Source: a virus. Taken from it: 48,209 bases of DNA. A program made the position numbers and the translations under genes. The notes beneath the pieces were generated by a model. The model was not told where the DNA came from. It saw only the letters and a list, made by a program, of their open reading frames with translations, and did no database searches. This document shows positions 34,101 through 39,595 of the stretch, piece by piece. Each line of letters starts with the position of its first letter. Position 1 is the stretch's first letter. The stretch lies in IMG/VR virus record IMGVR_UViG_3300028030_000015, positions 1 through 48,209 of that record; one strand, written 5' to 3'.

Positions 34101-36036
34101 AAAGGACGAATCCTTGCCTGAAGATGTTTTTGAAGCGACGCAGCTCATGTCATCTGTTAATGCTCTCCTTGAAAAATCTCTTGATGCAGCGAAGAAGAAA
34201 GATCAAGGGGCCCATGAAGAGGCAGCGGCAGAGTTAAACAAAATCCTTACAGCAAATATTGCCGATATATTCAAACAGCGTGGTTACCTCAGTTCCAGAT
34301 TGAAACGATCTGATGACTATTACGAGGGATTTGAAACTGATCCTATCAAGGCCGGCGTTCAATATGCTCGTGGTCTTTCTGCAGGCATGGCAAAGAAACG
34401 GGCAGCAAGGGAGATGGTGCTTGCCCTTGCCGGTCGTGATATTCCTTATAAGCAGTGGCAGGATGATACGGGCAAAAGTGACTACACTGAATACCTTGAT
34501 TTTGTCGCAAGCAGGAGGATTGACCCTGGCAAGCAAAAGAACCTTTACGCTGAAACGATGTCATTTATTCGTGAGGTATTGAGGAATGAAGAGCGCTCAG
34601 ACCGTATCATGGGGACACTGCAGGGATTGACAGTTCTTAAATTCCTTGGTTTTCGGGTAAGCTCTGCTGCCGTAAACTTAACCAATATGGTGCAGGGCGT
34701 CCCCGCTACCATGAGCGGACATACAGGCTTATCTCTCACCAAATCGCTTAATCTCATCAGGCGCTCAGCAGTTGAGTACGGAAAACTACGATTGGGTAAG
34801 TCAAGTGGTGTGAACAAAGCTATTTTTGATTATGTGACAGATATGGGCTGGGATGAGGCACAATTCAACACCGACTTATACGGAGCCCTTAGATCAAAAA
34901 CGGAAGGTATTTATGACAGCGTTTCCGCCTTTTCCATGCTTGCCTTCGGTGTGACAGAGAAGGCTAACAGGGCTATGACACACTGGGCAGCGTACAAAGC
35001 TGTTATGAAATCACAGGGTAAAAAAATCACGGCAGAGATTGACGAATCCGCCATGAAAAAAGCTCATGAAATTTCAGACCGTGCGCATGGTGTTTACGGG
35101 AAAGAAACAAAGCCAGCCTGGACCCGTGGCGCATGGAACCCTTTAAAAATGGCATTCACTTTTCAGAAGTTCGGGCAAAACTACATGTTGAACATGTTGG
35201 AGCTTGGTTTTGATAAAAAGGATTACAAGGCAGCTGCGTACATGCTGCTCTCCCCTGCTGTCCTGGCCGGGGCCGGGGCCAGCATTGTAACGCCTCTCCT
35301 TGCCTCGATAGCTTCCGGGCTTGGTATAGGTGGCGATGATCCGGAAGAAGAGTTTTATGCCTGGGCCCGGGAGACGTTCGGAACTGACCGAGTATTTAGG
35401 AATGGCATTGCCGGTCTTGGCGGGATAAACCTCAAGGGATCTCTGCAAATAAATATGCCGTTCCCTACAAACATGAAGGAGATGATGACAACGCCTTTGA
35501 TCTCTGTTGCTGGTGCCCCTGGAGGTGTGATAAAAGATGAGTACGACGCAATCAACTACCTGTTACGCGGGGACGGCATGAAGAGTCTGGAAAAAATGTT
35601 ACCTACAGGACTGGGCGCACCTATTAAAGCGTACCGTGAGGGTACGCAGGGAATAACCACTAAAGGGAACTCTCCTGTCTTTTATGGGAACAAACCGCTC
35701 AAGGCTGATCGTACCGACATGGTTATGCGAGCGTTTGGATTTAACCCTGCAAAATTGTCTGGAATACGTGAAAGACAGTGGAGCGAAAGAAAAGTGTCGA
35801 AAGAATACAGCAAAATGAAGTCTGATATATCCGCCAGAGTAAAAGCCTGGATGCTCGGAGGAAGAGACAAGCAGGAGTGGGAAGATATTCTGGCAGATAT
35901 TCTGAAATTTAATGAGCGGGTAAAGACGAGGCGACCTTTTGGAGTTACCCCGATAACGAGAAAAACGCTTAGGCGATATATCAGATCTACGACCAAGGCC
36001 CCGAGGCGTGAACGAATGAGGCGTAGAACTGTGTGA
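22156..36036 (+). CDS. Giant polyvalent protein: DarB-like methylase/helicase with nuclease, peptidase and LPD modules
   Basis: 4,626 residues, GGAG ribosome site. Order by approximate residue: two tandem 'DVFD-IL' motifs (3-9, 20-26); a membrane-active-looking Gly/Ala region (260-510); an acidic linker; a phage inorganic-pyrophosphatase-like domain with GFDKDHVDVFFKG...FDEHKVIIGDT (935-1065); a winged-helix-like segment (1094-1162); a BECR-type nuclease-like domain (1206-1337); an adenine methylase with LEPSAGVGG and NPPF (about 1426-1687, NPPF at 1595). Next is a low-complexity linker (1714-1846) over an embedded gene, then a strawberry-notch-type helicase with GDGTGLGKG (1944), DESH (2057), LSATG, and AVQGLGRTHRSNQ (~2450). 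An LPD-like module (2909-3092) and two metallopeptidase-like sites, HEGVH (3181) and HELQH (3491), follow. The C-terminus holds an LPD38-like region (4155-4415) with a hydrophobic stretch (4359-4394). P1 DarB combines the same methylase-helicase core and enters cells with DNA to block restriction. By analogy this protein is likely packaged and ejected. Confidence 0.88.
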   Translation: MGDVFDDILSEQGATQRKPDVFDEILSGNSGANSHRLGAVAQGPVSAGGQGAKMASMVSAAENRIADNPGGGRMVEAQVSTPAAESQSLGQTRLGDVGSFAPTHSPVNERAASTLDEGASRAIQENEGGGRIIRTAGGRKRYSDRGDLEEQPAKPIDNRSNWEKRDTSKDNFAQRLFAPVMARNEFQYKNADELSPEKQQEQLNYLFSDTNPDSYDASGTPDYTSFISKAQHHGYDGKTIKKFLDTSSKADIPLAPTGDGFSGGVAEVGRAGARGLAKGTKMVAQSGQWFTPSSMEEEGIFKDAVDRIEAVIKRNPQLFAESEKNKDRSWYNPMKAVVGGTEMVSMMAPGMVMPGGVAGQFWGAMAQEKYDELAKKKPGMSEAKKIAYATGEGIVQGGLEWLQTKIPAGVLGKFIPGKAKGDIIRRAAGMVKTGKGKLLGTLGVAYLGELATETSQDMGSKELDYFSGLEKEGVSLRDIGESLKVNAGPVLFTTFALSGPAHIADNRRREQIKSVLTASPEIVSRQDRIAAVKAVYDSVAESDKSLANEWLKEALPMAEMNRPLAIPTDDKYLNRKPDPGALERNRAVLDLKKQNLPTRDLLEMKNNPTDGGVSSSDIDLILEERYGEMGEMWDALDSEMENDPIGRAATGSIRDALNELIGERAAERDRAQKAADRTAMDQGLAEYNPEAPFPESSQRKLFSTPDVSYRDVPVDTEINSDLSSESGSTKEPAQSLDNSELDRLGEDLSKSGASKETVHTVQAVLSDINTADPGRLAEMKANIGNDLGNYKELIPFSKVFERAISKREQELSGASTVATKSEDVEAPDTVDGKQELAGKAYPHDGGFSPVNINQQDKNLLQSELANDFMDSSRLVQDAENAKKRRRNFEKLQQGYGSDVTGQTNADEDQVQAVGNKASVAHGQDVNVNPSDAQKKAENYKKAHVRLDGMDISIENPAGSTRSGTDKSGRQWSQKMKHDYGYFKGTVGFDKDHVDVFFKGGYKGGAKKVYIVNQYDGNKFDEHKVIIGDTTKAGALKTYNANYEKGWKGGKDVVEMSMDDFKEWVKSDAPKQGPAVGKVTLGTKKASKPGQVTKKLTKRQREIMNWLNAGNSFKDFDIVPEKKQPIDTGYRPSPKVIGNLINKGLIEFLPNHGENGEWYSVKVIERDNMRKVDTEITRGNEKPNLTLRAEAQEALSKNLPKETTNQEDFILAPGGGLDFGEISREQANLMRRQAGKIRLQQGRDDDTARFGLVHIEKSHANDLPEVKEGNVPDLVKDIATNFNEIWSAYAGQLLLVKRNGSDKIAYIQLKPSEDADFYTVNTVFRSRKHKGKELLWSATHAQAGSTDKNPDFAENPNKAGGEAPNVTPESKSSVDNVSSKHSQVKTDQRETPTGDKAVVTTQNEGPDQAVADNVKTSLEQHEKITYQQLFKWADDAYGGTQGENKYTPKDAYDALELGINQYIDSTAKLNPSATENPSAALNLLAENVMSLIPTQSKRTEEMDEFQQFSTPPPLAYMANWVAKPQKGETYLEPSAGVGGIAVFGKNSGANVVVNELSDRRRGLIRQMGFDRVFGENAEHLNSILPADVKPTVIVMNPPFSATAGRIQGKRATQVGAQHVEQALKRLEPGGRLVAIVGEGMAMDKPSFSGWWNKIKDEYNVRANIGLSGKGYRKYGTTFDNQMLVIDKTGQTTDNIVTGKVDSPADLVPLLEGIRNDRENVQSRQVEQDSKEKAAGSRSKGRVSGPGPVVSSQPDEMGPGKRSGHEGANDISQHPGAISSVRRSAKDTPVHGDSGQYRGGQPAASSKKANDSKRSGMGAVGRAGDSDKGSPVSVQRSAAEDIPRELRVDVARNSEYSNVSISDSVYEEYKPEKVRVPGAKKHPAPLAQSAAMASVSMPDPSYSPKLPKRTIKSGALSDAQLEAVVYAGQAHTRELPNGERQGFLIGDGTGLGKGREVAGIIWDNWNHGRKKAVWISETSNLFKDAKRDIAGIGWDSDVIFPHSKTKATGSLPTGDGVLFTTYSTLKSSARGTSAKPGKTRLQQIVDWLGKDFDGVIAFDESHNMGNAVPVKGKRGNTTPSKMALAGVELQQLLPKARVVYLSATGATEIQNFSYAERLGLWGEGTAFSNKMSFIDQISSGGTAAMELIARDMKSMGVYLSRSISYDGVEYDRVEHNLSEDQYKMYNTVAGAWQTVLQNINEAIGITGADNRGRAKAMSDFWGANQRFFSQYITTLQMPSVLKSIHDDIKNGDSVVIQLVNTFEAATERGLAKLDEGMSIEDLDISPFDDLMLLVERSFPVTQYETYTDDNGAEKSRPVQDSKGNPVLNADAVKMREQLLDELGSIRGEVADNPLDQILDEFGVDNVAEVTGRKRRVVWVEKDGRKKRVIQKRSKASGRADTQDFMDDKKRILFFSQAGGTGSSYHADNTAINTRKRQHYLLQPGWRADQAVQGLGRTHRSNQKQPPRYRLVTSNLKGQKRFLSSIARRLEQLGALTKGQRQTGNQGIFSERDNLESPYAKDALRKLFLDLDRGRVAGITMGEFEKQTGLNLTDSDTSRLKETLPDVIQFLNRILSMDVDSQNTVFDEFSQRIDAVLAAHAKAGTLDVGMETLNAESVRKVKEIPVYTDKLSGAETRYVKLAVTNPAQRLSFVNSKQYANDGYYQNKISGKTWAVTRRMLTNRKTGQVVDTMVLTSPTYRKQNIPSSEFGEKKWNKLKKTEAKKYWNDDLDSVPATTTSTEHLITGALLPIWDKLSGNPRIMRIQTDDGERMIGRMIPDEALDSVLDALGVDSTGAKTTIDMPAVDVFSNVIDGGDTISLADGTRIERRRVSGENRIEVKGLNRADFHNLEKYGMFSERINYQTRYFVPTTKDGVKIIEKLTVRNPISSVNGRKSSKPAELSVDGDGAKSTPLYSRAGKRLAVLDKKVSATRITLNKAITPQQAKRIYNNKIKGTEQVNNDTGWSIGFSAKGRGKAFSHGRKQSAHLSSIVGLKEIVKNAVLFNTETLREGEKVHTFFSLLDIDGTAYRAKIIVREDGQGRKFYDLSESGIRKSRVPSRLLRAQEHESSPTTPGLSIKTLDDLLSIVNDEFHHYSKNSRSSSGSTVTQASRAVRKFLGKTGYMRWRADRIIRIIDSSKAPPKHTDKFYTPDGKRVAGYYHPNDGSITLIADNIKPEEVEGVLLHEGVHRLLDTDKTFIKDRGNLLASFEALQDGKDRQSDAVKAAFNKARQAEPGGNADLIREEALSYYLQDKANRTLPLYRKIIAAVKRALRRLGIPTGKLTADDIVGIFVAGVKKDAANYNGEKSGASPTSASSIKKSYAGLSSATADKTALDKAVEMYRNDSDIETIRQETGWHLGKDNKWRYEIDDSKASFDFGKIPEEQPRIKLAESYLKEKHNIQAKFPIGDPRVPQKLQKEALAWADSSRKRNTVKLDTVLDHKELFDAYPELRDVNIATETDPTLEGSYNPDTNTVSVSKNFITSTDEDAFKTLLHELQHKIQTIEGFAPGGHPSQFGGNVGKYQKLHGEIEARDTSTRKDLTAEQRRALPPYVSEGIPMEDAIVKFSKVNNASIIKEGFTEDQESVVHQADRVINKDDISSFARVFSSFEYMSRKSKAAWRVMEAQLSRRDNKHIMETNIVGDFNDVASALKKEDEKLYGEFSDYLVDIDRTGKAFSVRGQSGWTVTTPDGAYVGTATTKEKAYAMSQEAAKAHNAKAKINGTKQYLVRDYPVNEASGWEVIGPKGEVLKIAASEKEAVAEMMAAEAKQMAKDKINRKVIRAVMAFRGMTNRAFDEMVADMRRVIAEAEEQGLDMPSVDVVDESRRWAIFGQHQKKPTATFSTRAEAEAALRELSKVQTKTGKRRIAGKPMPAYDIKKQDDSDIMKSITIKEAISLMGDLRGAYFPRTRKPGGIILKAYNKKGNRKFLKKFDFAMLEKRGIVNEWDGTIKDDGLIVSKLKKVFNALTPLGAEIRRLEKQGFEVEVSKDESLPEDVFEATQLMSSVNALLEKSLDAAKKKDQGAHEEAAAELNKILTANIADIFKQRGYLSSRLKRSDDYYEGFETDPIKAGVQYARGLSAGMAKKRAAREMVLALAGRDIPYKQWQDDTGKSDYTEYLDFVASRRIDPGKQKNLYAETMSFIREVLRNEERSDRIMGTLQGLTVLKFLGFRVSSAAVNLTNMVQGVPATMSGHTGLSLTKSLNLIRRSAVEYGKLRLGKSSGVNKAIFDYVTDMGWDEAQFNTDLYGALRSKTEGIYDSVSAFSMLAFGVTEKANRAMTHWAAYKAVMKSQGKKITAEIDESAMKKAHEISDRAHGVYGKETKPAWTRGAWNPLKMAFTFQKFGQNYMLNMLELGFDKKDYKAAAYMLLSPAVLAGAGASIVTPLLASIASGLGIGGDDPEEEFYAWARETFGTDRVFRNGIAGLGGINLKGSLQINMPFPTNMKEMMTTPLISVAGAPGGVIKDEYDAINYLLRGDGMKSLEKMLPTGLGAPIKAYREGTQGITTKGNSPVFYGNKPLKADRTDMVMRAFGFNPAKLSGIRERQWSERKVSKEYSKMKSDISARVKAWMLGGRDKQEWEDILADILKFNERVKTRRPFGVTPITRKTLRRYIRSTTKAPRRERMRRRTV
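27296..27694 (+). CDS. Embedded gene inside the giant gene, +1 frame
   Basis: 132 residues from ATG 27296, with a ribosome site GGAGGG about 8 bases upstream. It is wholly inside the giant gene but in the +1 frame. Its product has ordinary globular composition: a charged helical start (MTEKTFNRDRLSRIAKKKLQ), then WYPLSLMRWGLENGLDM, a Leu/Ile-rich core, and a C-terminal helix ending in a Pro-rich tail (KAAPYPYKDPLPRIYHES). The giant frame across the same bases encodes a Ser/Gly/Lys/Asp-rich linker between methylase and helicase, so that frame looks unconstrained. No family recognised; no start-to-stop interruption over 399 bases. It may be a separate phage protein, or a gene that was trapped between two fused genes. 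Confidence 0.6.
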   Translation: MTEKTFNRDRLSRIAKKKLQEAGAKDEFLDPDRWYPLSLMRWGLENGLDMKERTTYLNILELYLPFEDPRKIHQFMATADNIEGDNLQHLLKKQMTPKEAAWELLDVLETAIKAAPYPYKDPLPRIYHESCV

Positions 36037-36044
36037 AAATATGC

Positions 36045-36073
36045 TTTACGCATTAAAACTGCTGTGATATTGT
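36045..36073 (+). promoter_or_regulatory. Late promoter 3 (accessory/lysis block)
   Basis: -35 TTTACG (36045-36050), 17-base spacer, -10 TATTGT (36068-36073), start near 36080. Weaker than the two sister promoters, but at the same distance before a GGATAC leader. Confidence 0.5.
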
Positions 36074-36098
36074 CAGGCAACATTTGAATAGTTTGACC

Positions 36099-36187
36099 GG
36101 ATACTTTTAAGACTCCCGATCGGGGAAAGTGCAATTAGCCCGGTATTGAAGCGGATAAAACCGCCTCGATACCGGGCTTTTTTTATT
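36099..36187 (+). terminator. Leader attenuator 3
   Basis: GGATAC (36099-36104), a small TCCCGATCGGGGA-type hairpin (about 36114-36126), then AGCCCGGTATTGAAGCGG (36137-36154) pairing with CCGCCTCGATACCGGGCT and running into seven T. The GGATAC to GCCC distance is 39 bases. The gene at 36247 follows, after a 60-base gap. Confidence 0.75.
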
Positions 36188-36246
36188 TTATCAGCAAGGG
36201 AAACGCCGCCATACACATAGATACAACCAAAACATAGGTGAACATC

Positions 36247-37554
36247 ATGGGAGTTAGCAAAGCGTATAAAGTCCTCAGTATATTATATGCAGTAAGAAGT
36301 GGCGGGGCCAGGCCACAAATAAGCGAAGAAGATTGGGAAGCTGCATTAACTGAAGCATCCGACCCACACTGCCAAATCTGGACAGACCACGCCCCGCCTG
36401 CTGGCTGGGATGACATCCCCGCCGGGGTTGTTGTCTCCTATTACAACAGCGATCCAGGGGCAGACTACCCGGCAAAAATACTGCGACGCCAGGTGAGCGG
36501 CGGGTACATGCTGCTTAACTATAATGCCGAGGCCAGCCTGTACAGCGCAGGCTGGGAGTATCAGGGGCGCATCCCGTTTGGCAAATACGGAGATCCGCAG
36601 TCGGTTGCTGACGGATATGCGGCTGTTTTGGGGGGGAGCTTGTCGCCTGATGAGTCAAAACTTGCGATCTGCTGCTACAACGATATGTGTGTACGTGTTT
36701 TTGACACGGTGGCAAAAACTGTCCTGTGGACATTTGGTGACGGATCGCTCGGCAACGTCGAGGATGGCAGAGCGGCCAGGCCGAGGGACTGTGAGTGGTT
36801 GCCAAACGGCAACCTTATAGTCTCCTGTGTGGACGGCACCGGCCATGCGCCTACAAACAACTACGGATCAGTATTTGAGTTGGCAGCGGCTGACGGGGCA
36901 GTGGTTGCAATCAGATTGGAGTACACCACCGATAATCTCGGTCGGATGAACCGTGATGGGGTCTATGACCCATACGGTATGTGCCTGATAGGTGACACCC
37001 TGTATATCGGATCGCTTGGGCTTGATGAGATAGGAGCATTTGACGTAACGCCTGGTAACTTCGATTTTATCCGGACTTACAAAAAGCCCCGTGGTCTCCC
37101 TGCAGATGCAGTCGATCCCTTGTGTATGTGCGAGGGGCCGGACAATACCCTGATAGTCTACTCTAACAGCACCAAAATATTTGCGGCTATTAACCTGGCA
37201 ACAGCAAAGGTTGTGTGGACAACTGGCATTACAGGATTTGATGCAAAGTCAAGCCCTAATAATAGGCCTCATGAGTTATGGGGTGTGCAGGGCTGTCTAT
37301 GGGATACTGCCAATAACCGCCTGTTGGCGGCTGACTATGGTAACCGGCGAGTAATGGGGCTGATCAACAGCAACAGCCACACGATACAGTACACCATCAC
37401 AGCCCCGGCAGGGTACGAACTGTCAGTTAAGCCACAAGGCTACGATCCAGATACCCAGATTTTGTCCATCCCGGTCAACGAGGTGGCAGGCCTCGGGTAT
37501 TCCTGCGCCGATAAAGGACACATCGTCCTGGGCTGGAAAAAGAGGTGTGAGTAA
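36247..37554 (+). CDS. Beta-propeller-like virion/fibre protein
   Basis: 435 residues from ATG 36247 (AGGTG upstream; a GTG nine bases earlier is possible). The N-terminal ~100 residues are a separate beta domain. The remainder has six or so repeats of the NHL/WD type, for example 'GGSLSPDESKLAICCYNDMCVRVFDTVAKTVLWTFGDGSLG', 'GNLIVSCVDGTGHAPTNNYGSVFELAAADGAVV', 'GDTLYIGSLGLDEIGAFDV' and 'NNRLLAADYGNRRVMGLIN'. Such propellers bind glycans or proteins. It follows the third leader directly and overlaps the start region of the next gene. The role as a fibre or adhesin is inference. Confidence 0.65.
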   Translation: MGVSKAYKVLSILYAVRSGGARPQISEEDWEAALTEASDPHCQIWTDHAPPAGWDDIPAGVVVSYYNSDPGADYPAKILRRQVSGGYMLLNYNAEASLYSAGWEYQGRIPFGKYGDPQSVADGYAAVLGGSLSPDESKLAICCYNDMCVRVFDTVAKTVLWTFGDGSLGNVEDGRAARPRDCEWLPNGNLIVSCVDGTGHAPTNNYGSVFELAAADGAVVAIRLEYTTDNLGRMNRDGVYDPYGMCLIGDTLYIGSLGLDEIGAFDVTPGNFDFIRTYKKPRGLPADAVDPLCMCEGPDNTLIVYSNSTKIFAAINLATAKVVWTTGITGFDAKSSPNNRPHELWGVQGCLWDTANNRLLAADYGNRRVMGLINSNSHTIQYTITAPAGYELSVKPQGYDPDTQILSIPVNEVAGLGYSCADKGHIVLGWKKRCE

Positions 37555-37600
37555 AAAAAATCCAGGCAACCAAAACAAAAACCATACAGGGAGTTATACC

Positions 37601-38032
37601 ATGCCAAAACTCAGTCTAAGGGGAAAATTACTACTTGCGTATTTCGGAATACTAGCGTTTGTCGGGATGTGTTCGTTCACACCGGCACATGCTGGAGATC
37701 TGGCCGTTAATCTCCAATGGGCTGTAAACGGGATGCCTGATACTGGTGGATTCCGATTGCATGTAAAAACGCCCACATCACCTGATTGGTTTGTTGCCTG
37801 GGAAACGCAGGATGTGACCTTGCGTAAAGCTGATGTTGTCATTTCTGGGGTTACAACAGGAGTAACTGAATTTTATTTTACATCGTTTACTGGATCGGGA
37901 AGCAACCTGGTTGAATCAGAAAAGTCGAGGGTAAGCACCTATGAGTACATCGAAGCTGAAACTCCGAGTGGCCCACCTGTGCCTACTGTTATTATTAAGT
38001 TTGGTGCTGCCACGGCTGGGACTGGCCAGTAA
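37601..38032 (+). CDS. Secreted protein with fibronectin III-like fold
   Basis: 143 residues from ATG 37601 with GGGAG upstream; an in-frame GTG at 37547 without good spacing would put 18 extra residues before a signal peptide. The start MPKLSLRGKLLLAYFGILAF...PAHA is a clear cleavable signal peptide (cleavage near AHA-GD). The mature part is beta-rich (VNLQWAVNGMPDTGGFRLHV; FYFTSFTGSGSNLVES) and looks like an FnIII-type sandwich. Its last 92 bases overlap the next gene in another frame. Secretion of phage proteins with this fold suggests a host-surface effect. Confidence 0.7.
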   Translation: MPKLSLRGKLLLAYFGILAFVGMCSFTPAHAGDLAVNLQWAVNGMPDTGGFRLHVKTPTSPDWFVAWETQDVTLRKADVVISGVTTGVTEFYFTSFTGSGSNLVESEKSRVSTYEYIEAETPSGPPVPTVIIKFGAATAGTGQ

Positions 38033-38312
38033 AACAATTATCTTTGCCTGGATTCCTAACCCAGAGCCGGAGGTAATTGGCTATAAAATTTTGGCCGGGA
38101 CAGCTCCAGGAGAATACACGGTTGAGTATGACGTAGGCCCCGGAACATTAAAAGATGGGATGGTTACTTATTCCATCCACCCTAAAGGCGGCAAGTGGTT
38201 TTATGTCTGTGTTGCCTACTCAGATAAAGATCACTCTGCCCCTTCAACAGAATTGAATAACTCTTGGATGCCTGTGCCGCAGGTGTTCATCAACGTGGAG
38301 AAAAACGAATGA
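37941..38312 (+). CDS. Second secreted FnIII-like protein
   Basis: 123 residues, GAGGG ribosome site upstream of ATG 37941. The start MSTSKLKLRVAHLCLLLLLS...RLGLAS is a signal peptide. The mature part (IIFAWIPNPEPEVIGYKILAG...GGKWFYVCVAYSDKDHSAPSTELNNSW) is a typical FnIII-like strand pattern. Its signal-peptide region overlaps the C-terminal end of the preceding gene in a different frame by 92 bases, a dense arrangement. The stop overlaps the next start (ATGA). It is likely coupled with the lipoprotein that follows. Confidence 0.7.
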   Translation: MSTSKLKLRVAHLCLLLLLSLVLPRLGLASKTIIFAWIPNPEPEVIGYKILAGTAPGEYTVEYDVGPGTLKDGMVTYSIHPKGGKWFYVCVAYSDKDHSAPSTELNNSWMPVPQVFINVEKNE

Positions 38313-39142
38313 AGTTAATTGCATTGTGTATGGTGGTTGCTTTTTCCGTAACTGGATGCGCCGATCTTTCAACATTTACCAGTAAAGGAAAAGAAACGAC
38401 CGTCTATTACGATAAAGATGGTAAGCAAACAAAAGCTGTGTCCAAGGATACAAATACGTCGGACGTTAGCAGTCATTACAGGACAATTGAAGCTGTGGCG
38501 GATTCAGTACAGGTATCCGTCAAGGCGAAGGTTGACGCCATCAAGTCAGTGGGCACGGCTCAGGCGAAACAGGCTCGTACTGCTACGGAATCAGCACTGC
38601 TGGGAGTGCTGACAATGCAAGCCATTGGGAATGTGCCAGTGGCTCAGGTGTTTAAAGACTCCATAGCTGCGATAGGTGATAGACCTATGACGGGGATAGA
38701 GGGTTTATCTCATGGTGCTGATACTGTAGTTGGTGCTTTAAAAGTTGGGGTCATAGGGAAATACACTGTTGATGGCCTGAATGCGGTTATGGGTGCAGTC
38801 GGGAATCGCATCGCTAACAGCATCACAGGCGACAGAAACTCTGTTGATGTTTCGACAAAAGACGTAAAAGTCACCACTACTAATCATAACAACTCGACAG
38901 GGGATAACTCCCCTCCCACGACAAACAACAATCAAACCGCCAACGGTTGCAAAGGTGATGATTGCCCAGCAACAGGCGATGAAGATACGACTGATGGCAA
39001 CGACAGCACCAATCTAGGCATGTGTACTTTGTCTGATGGGTCAGAGGTGCCAATTGTTACAACAGATGCTGAGGGCGTGGGTTTCGTGAACACCTCTGGT
39101 TGTAGTTGCAAGTCTGCACAGGCCGGTCATTGTGAGCCGTAA
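38309..39142 (+). CDS. Phage lipoprotein
   Basis: 277 residues from ATG 38309 (four-base overlap with previous stop). A signal II sequence MKLIALCMVVAFSVTGC puts the lipid-modified Cys at residue 17. The mature protein has a helical Ala/Val/Thr-rich middle (VADSVQVSVKAKVDAIKSVGTAQAKQART), a predicted turn-rich Asn/Thr linker (TTTNHNNSTGDNSPPTTNNNQTANG), and a Cys-rich C-terminus (GCKGDDCPA...NLGMCTLSDG...NTSGCSCKSAQAGHC). Surface lipoproteins made by phages include superinfection-exclusion proteins such as T5 Llp, but no match is seen. Confidence 0.7.
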   Translation: MKLIALCMVVAFSVTGCADLSTFTSKGKETTVYYDKDGKQTKAVSKDTNTSDVSSHYRTIEAVADSVQVSVKAKVDAIKSVGTAQAKQARTATESALLGVLTMQAIGNVPVAQVFKDSIAAIGDRPMTGIEGLSHGADTVVGALKVGVIGKYTVDGLNAVMGAVGNRIANSITGDRNSVDVSTKDVKVTTTNHNNSTGDNSPPTTNNNQTANGCKGDDCPATGDEDTTDGNDSTNLGMCTLSDGSEVPIVTTDAEGVGFVNTSGCSCKSAQAGHCEP

Positions 39143-39299
39143 TATAGTTGCAGCAATAGTGCTGCTATTACTGTCGAGCTGTACCAACACTCAGCATTGT
39201 ACGGTTGACGAAGAAAGCCGGTGTGCCGAAGTTATTACCCAGTTGATACAACGGGTACAAACCTGTAACTGCCAATGCCCAGAGGACGAAATTAAATGA
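39132..39299 (+). CDS. Small Cys-rich lipoprotein, Rz1-like candidate
   Basis: A 55-residue frame from GTG 39132, overlapping the lipoprotein gene by 11 bases and the next gene start by the ATGA pattern (39296-39299). The start MSRNIVAAIVLLLLSSC is a lipoprotein signal with Cys17, and the short mature part has five more Cys (C23, C31, C45, C47, C49). Size, lipobox and position just before a holin-like gene recall outer-membrane spanin subunits (Rz1). There is no partner Rz nearby and the Cys content is unusual, so the spanin role is open. Confidence 0.6.
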   Translation: MSRNIVAAIVLLLLSSCTNTQHCTVDEESRCAEVITQLIQRVQTCNCQCPEDEIK

Positions 39300-39595
39300 A
39301 CAATTTTTTACAGGCTTTGGACAATAACCTCCCGCCACTTCTGCTTGCTCTGGCCGGTGGATTGGCCGACTTTCTCACCTCTGATGATCACAGGCTTGGC
39401 ACATTGGCTATAGGGCTATTTTTGGCTGGTTTTACTGGGTATATCGTGTTGTTACTCTGCATCGAGTACAAACTTTCCACTGGCTGGACAGGTATTAATG
39501 TAGGGGTGGCTGGTTTGTCCAGTAAGTCTTTAATCAAGATCTTTAAATTATATGCAAAAAGAAGGGCTGAGAGACTGCTGAACGAGGGAAAGTAA
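39296..39595 (+). CDS. Holin-like protein
   Basis: 99 residues from ATG 39296 inside the previous stop. Two hydrophobic segments (residues ~13-28 and ~37-56) with a charged Lys/Arg-rich C-terminus (KLYAKRRAERLLNEGK), and a short acidic loop (TSDDHRLG), match class II holin topology. It lies 2.2 kb before the endolysin gene. The next gene also encodes a membrane protein, so the holin call is inferred, not proven. Confidence 0.6.
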   Translation: MNNFLQALDNNLPPLLLALAGGLADFLTSDDHRLGTLAIGLFLAGFTGYIVLLLCIEYKLSTGWTGINVGVAGLSSKSLIKIFKLYAKRRAERLLNEGK

